Below are positions 1 through 9,400 of a stretch of DNA of 64,000 nt, one piece after another. This DNA is from Pogostemon cablin (lineage: Eukaryota; Streptophyta; Magnoliopsida; Lamiales; Lamiaceae). Position 1 is the stretch's first letter, and the number at the start of each line of letters is the position of its first letter. The stretch covers positions 1,808,814-1,872,813 of the forward strand of contig CM043005.1 in the NCBI GenBank assembly GCA_023678885.1, given 5' to 3'. A model generated the notes under the pieces. It was not told the DNA's origin. It worked only from the letters and a program-made list of their open reading frames with translations, and ran no database searches. The position numbers were made by a program, and so were the translations under genes.

Positions 1-250
1 GGCGACAACCGTAAGTTGCAGAAGATCAGTTCGACCAAAATTGGGTCCGTTCAACCAAAACTACTGGTCGAACCACATTGTCCAAAACACTCTATTTTAT
101 CTGAAGTTCGATTTAACCACGATCACTATGGTTCGACCAACCCTATTGGTCGAACCGTGATCGAATCGGCCTGTAAGAGGGAGAACGAACTTTCAGGTGC
201 TCAGTTCGACCATTATTCACCAAGTTCGACCAGCAAACCCAAGTCGAACC
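1..250 (+). repeat. Inverted-motif (hairpin) array in the gag-protease spacer of Athila-type copy A1
   Basis: The motif GTTCGACCA or its complement TGGTCGAAC recurs at about 29-37, 49-57 (one change), 65-73, 130-139, 146-156, 203-212, 223-232 and 242-250. The alternating orientations can pair with each other. The array lies directly before the pre-protease domain of the retroelement. A fuller copy of the same array occurs at 14700-15057, and a related one sits in the LTR at 3600-3830. An open frame runs through the array, but the conserved thing is the DNA motif rather than a recognisable protein domain. Confidence 0.75.
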
Positions 251-341
251 ATACTGTTCTACACCGTTTTCCGTATTAAATGCTTCACATGATGTTGATG
301 CTACTCCAATACCTTCCAATGAGCAGAATACAGAGATTACA

Positions 342-740
342 ATGGAAAATAAGTGGGAAAGAGCCAAAAGATTGAGATCTGAAAAGGATAAGGCGGAGAA
401 GGTTGAACGTGATGAATGGGGGATTCCCAAAACAAAGATACCTCTGTCGTTTCCTTACAAGCTAGTTAAAAAGGGATTGGAAAAGAAGTTCAAGAAGTTT
501 TCAGATATCATAAACAAAATAAACTTGAACATTCCTTTCTCTGAAGCGATATTGGAGATGTCGTATTATGCCCATTTTTTGAAGGATATACTTTTGAAGA
601 AGAGAAGCTTAAACTGAATTGAAACAGTGAATTTGTCTGAGACTTGCAGCTCGATCATTCAGAGGAAGCTTCCAGCTAAGTTGAAGGATCCAGGAAGCTT
701 TAGATCTTATGTGAGATTGGAAAGGGGTCGACATATAGAG
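342..740 (+). pseudogene. Athila-type Ty3 polyprotein: pre-protease segment (copy A1)
   Basis: The frame opening at 342 carries the segment that precedes protease in Athila/Tat-type Ty3 polyproteins. It has a basic WERAKRLRSEKDKAEK stretch, then IPLSFP, KKFKKFSDIINKINLNIPF and HFLKDILLKKRSL. The last part matches the family pattern of a conserved FP...KKF..I...NIPF.EA...M..Y..FLKDIL block. A stop at 615-617 ends the frame, and the sequence continues in another frame into protease. The homologous segment occurs at 15122-15410 (+) and, on the other strand, at 46839-47060. This is a decayed copy rather than a working gene. Confidence 0.85.
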
Positions 741-1035
741 CCTTGTGTGATCTTGGGGCAAGCATCAATTTGATGCTTTTGTCTATTTTTCAAAGGCTTG
801 GTTTGGGGGGGTTAACTCCCACAACAGTTTCTCTACAACTAGCGGATAGGTCTATGACTTTTTCGAAGGGTGTTATTGAAGATTTTATTGTTAAAGTAGA
901 GAAGCTAGTCTTTCCTGTGGATTTTCTTGTACTTGAGATGAAAGATGACAAGGATAATGTCCCTCTTATCTTAGGGAGACCTTTCCTTGCTACTGCGGGA
1001 GCTATGATAGATGTGTAAAAGGGTGAGTTACAGCT
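741..1035 (+). pseudogene. Ty3 retropepsin-like protease domain (copy A1)
   Basis: The translation contains CDLGASINLM, the aspartic-protease active-site loop of Athila-type elements (D-L-G-A where cellular enzymes have D-T/S-G). Downstream are VDFLVLEM and then LILGRPFLATAGAMIDV, the conserved flap/C-terminal ILGRPFL motif. Retropepsins cut the Gag-Pol polyprotein inside virus-like particles. The catalytic loop looks intact, but the frame closes at a TAA at 1016-1018 inside what should be continuous polyprotein, and upstream and downstream domains lie in other frames. It is therefore a relic. Confidence 0.85.
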
Positions 1036-1039
1036 GCGG

Positions 1040-1515
1040 ATGGAAAAAGAAGAGGTTTTATTTAACCTTGACAAAGCAGTGAAGATGCCAATAGAGATGC
1101 AATGTCACAATATTGATGTGGTGGAGGAGATAGTGAAGGAAGACATGTCTTTGATCCTGTCGAAGGATCCTCTTGAGACATGCTTGGCGAAGTCTCTTAC
1201 TTTTCCCACTACGGAGCTAGATGAACTCTCCAACGATGTATGTATTGAATTTCTTGAAAACTTGATTGCTTTGGGTGATGACAGGTATGAATAGGAGAGG
1301 ACAAAGGTTGAAGAGGTCAAGTGGACTAGGAAGTACCTACCATTGGATAGAGAGAGCCCACCTCAGGAAGAGAAGAAAGAGCAGTTGAAACCGCTATCGG
1401 AGCACTTGAAGTATGCCTACCTAGATGACAATGAAAAATATCCAGTAATTGTATCTTCTTCCCTTGATGATGATCAACTTGAGGAATTGTTAGATGTGCT
1501 TAGAAAATATTAAGT
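1040..1515 (+). pseudogene. Protease-RT linker of Athila-type polyprotein (copy A1)
   Basis: An acidic, poorly structured segment between protease and RT, with VVEEIVKEDMSL and SNDVCIEFLENLIALGDD. The same segment is found at 15875-16183. It also resembles the single open reading frame of the young nested element at 50625-51260 (SNDACIDYLEKLLALGDA), which makes it useful for tying the families together. A stop at 1292 interrupts it. No catalytic role is known for this linker. Confidence 0.7.
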
Positions 1516-1589
1516 CTGCGATTGGTTGGTCTCTTGATGATTTAAAAGGTATTAGTCCATCATATTGCATGCATAGAATAAGATTATTA

Positions 1590-2330
1590 GATAAGGCCTA
1601 GAGTAGTATTCAGAATCAGAGTAGGAAACTGAATGAAAATACATGCAAAGACCATTTTTCCCTTCCTTTCATGGATCAAATCCTTGATCGTCTTGCAGGG
1701 TATGAGTTTTATTGTTTCTTGGATGGGTACTCGGGTTATAATCAGATTATGATTGCACCCAAGGACCAAGAAAAGACTATTTTTACTTGCCCTTATAGAA
1801 CTTTTGCCTTTAGAAAGATGCCTTTTGGATTATGTAATGCGCTTGCTATATTTCAGCGTTGCATGATGGTCATATTTGATGGGTTGATAGAAAAGATCAT
1901 GGAGGTGTTTATGGATGATTTTTCTGTATTTGGTTCATCCTTTGATATTTGTTTGTCTAACCTTACTACTGTTTTGAAGAGATGTTAAGATACTAATCTT
2001 GTCTTGAATTGGGAGAAGTGTCACTTCATGGTGAGAGATGGGATTGTTTTGGACCATCATATTTCGGCCAAGGGATTGCATGTGGATAGAGCAAAGGTGG
2101 TGGCGATTGAGAAGCTTCCTCCACCTACTAATGAAAAGGGAGTGCGGTCCTTCCTTGAACACGCCAATTTTTATAGAAGATTCATAAAAGACTTCTCGAA
2201 ACACTCCAATCCCTTATCTCATTTACTTGAAAAGGATGTTTCTTTTGTTTTTGATGAAGAGTGTCTAACAACTTTTCAGGTTTTGAAAGAGGCACTTATT
2301 CCTGCACCTATCTGGATCACACTGGATTAG
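1590..2330 (+). pseudogene. Ty3 reverse transcriptase domain with internal deletion (copy A1)
   Basis: RT motifs are clear: DHFSLPFMDQ, FLDGYSGYNQI (first catalytic Asp), PFGLCNA and FMDDFSVFG at 1908-1934, which is the Athila/Tat form of the YxDD box. The thumb/connection region EKCHFMV...GIVL and RSFLEHANFYRRFIKDFS follows at 2004-2220. The N-terminal part is missing. At about 1615-1625 the sequence jumps from the QNQ..R region to RKLNE, losing the segment that copy A2 still has at 16380-16503. A stop at 1986 separates the two frames. It cannot encode an active polymerase. Confidence 0.9.
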
Positions 2331-2700
2331 ACTCAGCAGTTTGTACTTATGTGTGATGCAAGTGACTTAGCACTTGTAGTGGTGCTTGGGCAGTTGAGGA
2401 AAAAATTTTTTGCGCCATTTACTATGCTAGTAAGACTTTTGATGCTGCACAGAAGAACTACACAGTGACTAAAAATGAGTTTCTAGCTGTAGTGTATGCG
2501 TTCAATAAGCGACAGTATTTGGTTGGCATGAAGACTATTGTGTACACAGATCATTCTGTGATCCGGTACTTAATGAAAAAGAAGGAAACGAAGCCAAGGA
2601 TCATAAGATGGATTCTTCTTCTGCAGGAATTTGATATGGAAATTCGAGATAAGAAGGGTACGGAGAATGTTTTGGCGGATCACCTATCAAGGTTGGAGAC
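2331..2700 (+). pseudogene. Ty3 RNase H domain (copy A1)
   Basis: The motif MCDASDLA (first catalytic Asp) lies at about 2347-2370. [12 protein letters not shown] (catalytic Glu), [12 protein letters not shown] (catalytic Asp) and [12 protein letters not shown] (C-terminal Asp) follow at 2465-2700. The first part is separated from the rest by a frameshift near 2400, and a TAG lies at 2328-2330. The order RT, RNase H, integrase is that of Ty3/gypsy elements and excludes Ty1/copia. Confidence 0.88.
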
Positions 2701-3420
2701 AAGAGAGTACTGTAATGATTCTTTCGATTATATAAAAGAGATGTTCTCTGATGAGAAGATAATGGTAGTATTTGTTGAAGGAGCGGAAAGAGCATGTGTG
2801 GTGGCTGCCCAAGGGATGGATCCTTGGTATGCAGATTATGTGAATTACATTGCCGTAGGAGAAATTCCAAGAGATCTCAACCGATATCAACTTGCGAAAT
2901 TCAAGAGGGATGTTGAGACTTTTATATGGTATGATCCGTTTGTTTACAAGATATGTACGGATTCCATAGTCCGTAGGTGTGTGCCCAAGATGGAGATAGA
3001 GATGGAGAGTGTTCTTAATTTTTATCATGCACAACCTAACGGGGGCACTTCGGAGCTCAAAAGATGGCAGCGAAGGTACTTCAATCTGCTCTTTATTGGC
3101 CGATTTTATTTAAAGATTGTGAAACCTATGTGGCAACATGCGATAGATGTCAAAGGATGGGAAACATAAGTAGGAGAGATGAGATGCTACTTTAGTCAAG
3201 CATTGTTGTTGAGATCTTCGAAGTATGGGGGATTGATTTTATGGGGCCTTTTTCCTCATCTAATGGATCTCTCTACATCCTTTTAGCAGTGGATTATGTT
3301 TCTAAGTAGGTGGAAGCCATTCCCACTCGCGTGAAAGATTCAAGGACTATTTTATCTTTCTTGAAGAAACATATCTTTGCCCATGATCAGAGTGTAGATT
3401 CACGTATTCTGGGCTCTGAT
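2701..3420 (+). pseudogene. Ty3 integrase fragment, truncated (copy A1)
   Basis: The region preceding the zinc finger runs in frame to 3169. The paired cysteines of the HHCC finger (CDRCQR) are present but in another frame near 3133. The catalytic core begins with IDFMGPF and LLAVDYVSK, followed by VEAIPTRVKDSRTI and a stop in VSK*VEA. After HIFAHD near 3390 the integrase becomes unrecognisable and LTR sequence begins. More than half of the core and the whole C-terminal domain are missing. The truncation marks either the insertion point of the next element or a deletion junction. Confidence 0.82.
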
Positions 3421-3599
3421 TTGTGTGGTTATTGAGTACGATTGAGTCTTTTATTGAGACAAATTGATTTATTTATGAAAAAGGCGCGAATCCGAGTGTA
3501 CAAGGGCTTTTTAAGCATATTTGTATAGAAAAATAGGTCTTTAAGGCTCGGAATTTGAAGACACGATTTTTGAGGTAATTTTCGAAGGTCATTCAACCT

Positions 3600-3832
3600 C
3601 AAGACCTTGTTCGACTATCATCACTTTATTCGAACAAGGTGGCCAAGTTGAGCAGATAATGCATCAACGTACAGAGAGCTTGCTCGACTTGGAGATGTTG
3701 CTCGACCTGAATCATCTTGGTCGAGCAAATGAAGCTGGTCGAACAAAATGTATAAAACTTACAGTGAGCTTGCTAGACCATTGCTTGAGTTGAAGGCCTT
3801 GCTCGACCAGTCAAGGCTTGGTCGAACGGATT
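3600..3832 (+). repeat. U3 hairpin array, TCGAC type
   Basis: Near-perfect inverted repeats are visible. ACCTTGTTCGA (3604-3614) pairs fully with 3630-3640. TTGCTCGACC (3698-3707) pairs fully with GGTCGAGCAA (3719-3728) across an 11-nt loop. TTGCTCGACC near 3799 pairs with GGTCGAACGG near 3820. The array sits 100-330 bp upstream of the LTR TATA box, so it is in U3. The motif is the same as that in the internal arrays at 1-250 and 14700-15057. Confidence 0.8.
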
Positions 3833-3931
3833 CTCGCTGCTTCTATTTTTGGAAATTCTGGATTTTTTTACCAAATTTGACATGTGCTTCAAGCAAAAGC
3901 CCATTTTAAGCCCATAAGGAGGTTCCATGAG

Positions 3932-3939
3932 TATAAAAG
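3932..3939 (+). promoter_or_regulatory. TATA box of family A LTR
   Basis: TATAAAAG in a GC-richer context, about 1 kb before the LTR end. It is the only good TATA candidate downstream of the U3 motif array. It probably directed transcription of copy A2. Confidence 0.6.
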
Positions 3940-4939
3940 AAGAGCTTTCGTATGAGAAAAGGGATTACACACATCATTCATCATCCATCCACCACCAAAA
4001 CACTACCATCATCCCGAGGAGTCGTGAAGAGAGGTTCGTCTGGCGAGTCAAGTAAGATCATACCAATCAACCATGATTGTTCCTAGATCAATCATGGGAT
4101 AGAGTCGCTCCGGTAGTTCTAGGGTTATGAAAGTTTTATGAGTTAGTTGAATTTTCATGTGTAAACTCCGTACAACACTACTTGTAGTTTATTTTATATA
4201 AGATTGTGCTTTTTAAATTCATACTCACAGTTGTTTTGTGCATCATTAACTGATATGTAGAGTGTGAATACATATCTTGGTTATTGATTGAGTGCGTTCA
4301 CTGCTGAGCAGGATTTCATGTTAAATTTCTAAGTGAAGAGATTCGGAAGTCTTATTAGAACTATCTTATATAAATACTTGTTAATTGAATATTATTCGGG
4401 TTAATAAGTAGGATAAAGAGTGTAACTTCATAGTACCTATAAAGGAAGATCATATCGGGTTAGAGTACTAAATGCACGGGAAATAATTGATACTGATAGT
4501 ACCTAGAAAGAGGGGTGAATTATATCTCTTGCTCCGAGGATATTCACACGTGTCATACGCATGTTTACTTGTGTCTATAAGGTGAACTTGCATGGTTTAG
4601 TGATGCGTCAATAGACCATAAGGTAGAGTTGGACATCAACACATGGAAAGGAAATTAATAAGTAAAACTGGATGACCTGGAGAGCTTCCTAATTTCTTAC
4701 TTGATCACAGTCGTATTTTCTCTTGCTTGTTTATTTCATTTGCTATCTAAATTATTTGTTATTTAGTTTCGCAACTTTTCCAAACCAAATTTGCCAAGAT
4801 AGACTTAGTTAATTAGAATATAATTAAATTGATAATAATCCGTCCCTTGGGTTCGATAATCATTTGGGCGCCTATCGAAACTACAATTGATATCCTTCAT
4901 ACTTGGGGATAATTTTGTGTATTGAGAAAACACTCATCA

Positions 4940-4963
4940 AGTTCTTAGTACCATTGTCGGGGA
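4940..4963 (+). other. Degenerate tRNA-Asp-type primer-binding site
   Basis: The sequence AGTTCTTAGTACCATTGTCGGGGA begins right after the LTR terminus CA. It is a decayed form of TGGCGCCGTTGTCGGGGA, the tRNA-Asp-complementary primer site typical of Athila/Tat-type elements. A better preserved version follows the LTR at 50495. Confidence 0.75.
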
Positions 4964-5052
4964 TAATATTAATTATTAATTTATTATTTCTAGTTTAATT
5001 GAGATTATATTATTCTTGTCTTTGATTTCTAACACTTATTCTTCTTAGGTGT

Positions 5053-5740
5053 ATGCTCACTAGATCGAAGACAGGTGAATTAGAGCCTTATAATCTGGAG
5101 ATTGGAGCATCGTTGAGGAAGAAAAAGAAGAAGAACAAGAACAAGAACGAGAACATGGACCCAACTGAGGCTCTTGATTTAGGAGTTGAAGTTGACTTGC
5201 TGAATTCACAAATGATTAAAACTGTAACCAAAGTTAATTTGGGAGTAGAGGCAGTCAACATGGCAGCGGATCCTGATACACTTGCCATCCGTGAAGTCTT
5301 TAAGAACAACGGAGGAGGCAATGCGGGGCTGTTATGTTTTACAAGAGGGATCGGAATCAATTTTGATTTACACCCTGCTCTTATCAGCATGATTGAAAGG
5401 AGTCCCTTCTCTGGGGAAACTTTGAAGATCCTCAACAACATCTCAATAAGTTCTTTGGGTATGCAAGTACACAAAAAAGATGCAGGAGCTCATGAGAATG
5501 CGAGGAAGATAATTTTGTTTAAGTTGTCGCTGATTGAAAAGATGAGAGATTGGTATGATAATCTTGATGCAGCTGAATGTGATACATGGGAGAAGTTGAA
5601 AGTGAAATTCTTGGAGCGATGCATGCCACCTTCAAAGGTGTTCAAGATAAAGCAAGAAATCAATCAATTTGCTATTCATGGTAACGAGAAGTTTCATGAA
5701 ACTTGGGATAGATTCAAAGACATGCTTCGTAAGTGTCCAC
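5053..5740 (+). pseudogene. Athila-type gag, N-terminal part, interrupted by copia insertion
   Basis: Opens at ATG 5053, 90 bp after the primer site, with MLTRSKTGELEP, the usual start of Athila/Tat-type Gag (TRS.G.L). A lysine-rich stretch follows, then the capsid-like domain. That domain has FDLHPALISMIERSPFSG, the pattern of helices ending KMRDWYDNLDA, TWEKLKVKFLERCMPPSK and ETWDRFKDMLRKCP. The frame is open for 229 codons until the copia LTR starts at 5741. The junction is a clean insertion: the 3' half of gag resumes at 13801 after the duplicated TCCAC. Gag forms the particle that packages element RNA. Confidence 0.9.
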
Positions 5741-6940
5741 TGTTGGATTGTATACTAAAAGTCTAGCTTTAGTATGAACAATGTCATAACAATATTTGAA
5801 ATGAGAATCATTGATCAAATGATTGCATCTTATAAATTTATTTTATATGCATGATGCAATAGTCCATTTACTTTATACTGTAGATAATATGTTGTGCGAC
5901 AACACACAGAAGATCATATTATCGGTTTCCTTATAAAGTATAAACAGATGCTCACAACTGAGATAGACGGGGACTCTCTATCGGTATGGTTGTAGTGTGG
6001 TTTGGTATTAGCTTGTCTTGGCTATAGAATCACATTAGTGCACTTGTGTGTATTGAGCAGGACCGCCTGAGATCGTTCGACTTATACTGACTTATAGAAG
6101 AACTTGATCTCTGTTATTATGGAAGTTTGTGCTCTTAATCCCTATACAATAACCTCAACACGTAGGGCAGTATGTATTTCTTTGATTCATCAATGGGTGA
6201 GATTTATAAGTATTAAATCAACAAACTCGGTGAGTTGGGAAGTAGTGCTGTATCTATGGTGTGCTGTTGATTGTAGAAGGAATCCATGTCCGTTATAGGT
6301 TGATGATGTCCCCTTGAGGAGCTCATAAGGTTTATCATGTAAATCTTGCAAGTGGATTAATTTCCGGCATGATAATAAGGTTGAGTGGTACTACTCTCGG
6401 ATGAGATATTAATTAATTTGAGTTGTCAGTAACTTAATTAATTAATGGACATTGTTTTTCTTAAACATGGGGAGACTATCGGGCTTATAATAAGAAGGAG
6501 CCCAGAACATAATTTTGGGATTGGACGGGTAGTGCAGTAATAATATTTTAGTGGACTATATTATTATTATTGGATTTAATTAAAAGCTTTGGGCTAAGCT
6601 TGGTTAATTAAATTCAATTGAGGCCCAGCCCAATTTCTCCTCCTGGTCCCTGCTGTAGCCCAAGTATATAAGTCATCTTAGTTCCTGTTAAACCTAAGTC
6701 AGTGCCTCATTTGACATACGGGAGAGAACAGAGAGCAGATTGAGAGAACTCTGGGGATTGTTGACCACCCAACACCAGAGTTGACTTTGGGACATATGGT
6801 AGAAGATCAGAGGTGTTCTTCACCGCTGTTCATCCTCTACATCGACCCAGAAGTACGGTAAACATATTTTATTGCTTCCGCTGATTTGTTTACCTATTTT
6901 ACTAACGATCACGTTGAACCGCACAATCCAATTGCCAACA
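5741..6940 (+). mobile_element. Copia 5' LTR (family C1)
   Basis: 1200 bp, TG...CA. It is rich in short TTAATTAA/TTATTATTATT tracts and GGGC(C/T) words near 6595-6660. A TATATAAG box lies at 6665-6672. Related LTRs on the opposite strand are at 41399-42597 (solo) and 57591-58796. The small open frames inside it (for example 6104-6298) are repeated identically in the 3' LTR and are not genes. Confidence 0.95.
6665..6672 (+). promoter_or_regulatory. TATA box of copia 5' LTR
   Basis: TATATAAG, with the copy in the 3' LTR at 13520-13527. It lies about 275 bp before the LTR end and just after clustered TGGGCT/GGCCCA words, which resemble TCP-type site II elements of plant promoters. The position gives U3 of about 950 bp, with R and U5 of about 250 bp. 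Confidence 0.6.
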
Positions 6941-6941
6941 A

Positions 6942-6954
6942 TTAGTATCAGAGC
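6942..6954 (+). other. Copia primer-binding site (initiator tRNA-Met type), mutated
   Basis: TTAGTATCAGAGC directly after the LTR terminus. It differs at one position from the usual TTGGTATCAGAGC, which pairs with the 3' end of initiator tRNA-Met. The related element at 57577-57590 keeps ATTGGTATCAGAA on the - strand. Confidence 0.8.
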
Positions 6955-9400
6955 ATTGGTTTCGTGGTGAAACATGAGACGTTGGGTAGGGTTTTCGTGC
7001 TATACGTGTGTTTATGTGTTTATTGTCGATATGATAGCATGTAGATTTGGCTTTTGTGATTACATGGTTTAATCTGGTAATAATCACTTGATAAAGAAAG
7101 GGTTTAGTAATTTTTGTCCATGAAACCCTATCTGCCAAATATTATCTTGTTATTCGAACAAAGAAAGAAAAACACACACGAGGCAGAAACCACCAAGCAA
7201 TCTGTTTTCCTTCACCGTCTCTGTTCATGGAAAGAAAGTGGCGTTCACTCGTGGCTGAAAGGCAGCAACAAGGCTCTATCTCGACGGCGCAACTTGGTGC
7301 TGTTGGACTGAACGGTGATGGCTGCTGTTGGCGATCGTCAACAACGATGGTTGGGGTGTGAGATGCGAGCGGCTGCGATGCTTGCACGGCAGTTGACTGT
7401 CGGCTCATTTCCGGTGGTGGCTGTGGGCGCGGCGCGGCCGCTGGCGGCTGGGGCGCCTGGTAGCACAAGTGATTATGGACGCTTGCTGGGCAGTCGATGA
7501 GTCGGCACGCTGACAGCTTGCAGTCGGCGGCCGATGGCTCTGCTCGACGGCGGCACTGATGGAAGTTCACGGCGGGAGCAACTGGCATCTGCAGCGGGAT
7601 TGATTTCACGACGGCGGATGTTGCAAGGTTGTGCGGCTGCGGGCTGGTGATTCTCGTCGATGGCTGCAGCGGCGTGATTGTCCAACATTTTGGATGTCGT
7701 CGGATCGGCAGATTGGCCAGGCGCTCTGCGGAGACGTAGGCGTTGTGATGCCGGTGTTCTTCTCGGCTGGAGTTTCTAGCAACAGAAATGACTTGGCTAT
7801 AGGCGGCCGATAAGACTGGCAATGGGCGGAAGCTGGGCGATCGGCACGACTACTGGAGAGATGTCCGCTCGTTTCCGGTGGCTGTGGCTCGACCGCCGGC
7901 AGCAGCTGCTTGAAGACTTGCCGGCCATGGCTAATGAGTAGAAGAAGATTGCGGCTGGAGAGTTTTAGGGCAGCATTTCAAGGGCCCAAATTTCTTGGTT
8001 TTGGGCTTTCTTGATGGGCTGTGGATTTTGGCTCTCCTTTGGACTAATTCAATTTGGTTTTGGGCTGGATTTAAAGGCCCAATTTTAATTGAAACCTTAA
8101 GGGCTCTCATTTTTTTAATTTGGTTTTGGGCTATTGGGCTCAATTTTAATTAAATGATAATGGGCTGCTGGACTTACTATTTTAATTAATTGTGAGTAAT
8201 GGGCCAAGCATAATAAATTAATTTTATTAATGGACTAATTTTGTGCTAGTGGGCTTAGTGGAATTAATTTAGTTTTGGGCTAAGATTATGGGCCATAGAT
8301 AATGAGTATGATTAATTAATTAATATGCTGCTCATTTTGTGCTTATTTGATGCTCTAGGGCCCATTTAATTGATCCACTAATTATGCAATTAATTAATGT
8401 TATATAACTGATTAATTGATTTAATTGTCAATTATTGTTGTATATGTGAAAGGCATGTTCTATGTGATTTATTTATTTAAATTACTGTTAATAGCAGCAT
8501 GTCTTAGTTGTATATTTTATTCTGGAATATTATATGCATGTTAATAACCCTCGGTAATTAAATAACTAAGTGGGAGAGGGGATTGGTAATAAATTCCCGC
8601 GGCCTCCATTATTGGTTTGTTAGCAATGTGAATAGACTTGCGCGTCGGCATTAGAGCCTTCCTCCCCATCGGATGAGTTTATTCATGGATTGCTGGAACA
8701 GACTTCATTAAATAATTACGTTTGTAATATGAAGCATATGAACTTGCGCGTTGGCTTAGACCTTCCTCCCTATCGGATGAGTTTATATGCGGTTCACTGG
8801 TACAGACTTGTAATTGATAATCGTAAGAAGTTATCCGAGTGCGTGTGTACTTCTCCATCTGTAAGGCACACAAACTTGGGCCGCGGACTTGGGATTAAAT
8901 AATGGTGTACACTTAGATGTAAATAATAAGTATCCTCCCCATCGGAGTCACTGCTTTTATTTGCATGGCTAAAGAGGAACCGACTATTAATTATTTTGTC
9001 ATAAAGTTAGGTTGACAAATGAAATTAATGGGTAAAACCTTCTCTTGTAAATGTTCGGGTTTGTAAACGTCCACACTAACGTGGCTTGCAGACTCACGGT
9101 GCTTGAGATGTCGGTGAATTTTATTTTATATTGTTTTGAGGGAATCAATATAAAAGAATAAAATTCGAAGTTTTGATCGGAATATTTATTTGTGATTCTC
9201 TGAATTTCGAATGGTTTTATTTCACTAATTATTAACTAAAAGAAATTATATTTACTCGTCCAATATTAACTGATTAGAAAAGAATCTTGGTTTTGATAAT
9301 TACTGCTTAAGAAAATACATGTGTATTCTCACAAAGGACGTCTCATGATGCCTATTAAAGTCTCTAGTGAAGAGATGAGAGGTTCATAGAAATATGATGA
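6955..9400 (+). other. Long non-coding leader of the copia element, with GC-rich block and tandem repeats
   Basis: About 2.4 kb without an interpretable open frame. 7190-7960 is a GC-rich block (many GGCGGC, GCGGCTG words). 7970-8370 is AT-rich and contains repeated TTTTGGGCT and GGGCC words. 8620-8960 has a tandem-like unit of about 105-115 bp: CTTGCGCGT..GGC, CCTTCCTCCC.ATCGG, GATGAGTTTAT and GGTACAGACTTG each occur twice or more. The frames on either strand here, including a 226-codon - strand frame at 7142-7822, match no domain I recognise. It could include captured host sequence. Confidence 0.6.

Larger units (their letters stand above)
3420..4939 (+). mobile_element. LTR of Athila-type element (family A), about 1.5 kb
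   Basis: The right end is well defined: ...GAGAAAACACTCATCA ends at 4939 and is followed at once by a primer-binding site. The left end, near 3420, is uncertain because it abuts degraded integrase. A TATA box lies at 3932-3939 and an inverted-motif array at 3600-3830. A remnant of a second LTR with the same terminus (GAGAAAACGTCCATCA) is at 16888-16955. The LTR may be the 5' LTR of copy A2, the 3' LTR of copy A1, or one LTR shared by both after recombination. Confidence 0.75.

Noticed and set aside
1..250. Regularly spaced repeats suggestive of a CRISPR array
   Set aside because: Units alternate in orientation, spacing is irregular, and the sequence is a eukaryotic retroelement spacer.
5088..5474. 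128-codon frame opposite gag
   Set aside because: Shadow of the gag reading frame.
6104..6298. 64-codon frame also found at 12959-13153
   Set aside because: LTR sequence in both places. Two copies reflect the LTR pair, not gene duplication.
7142..7822. 226-codon open frame on the - strand inside the copia leader
   Set aside because: Pro/Ser/Ala-rich composition expected from a GC-rich non-coding block, no recognisable domain, and antisense to the element.
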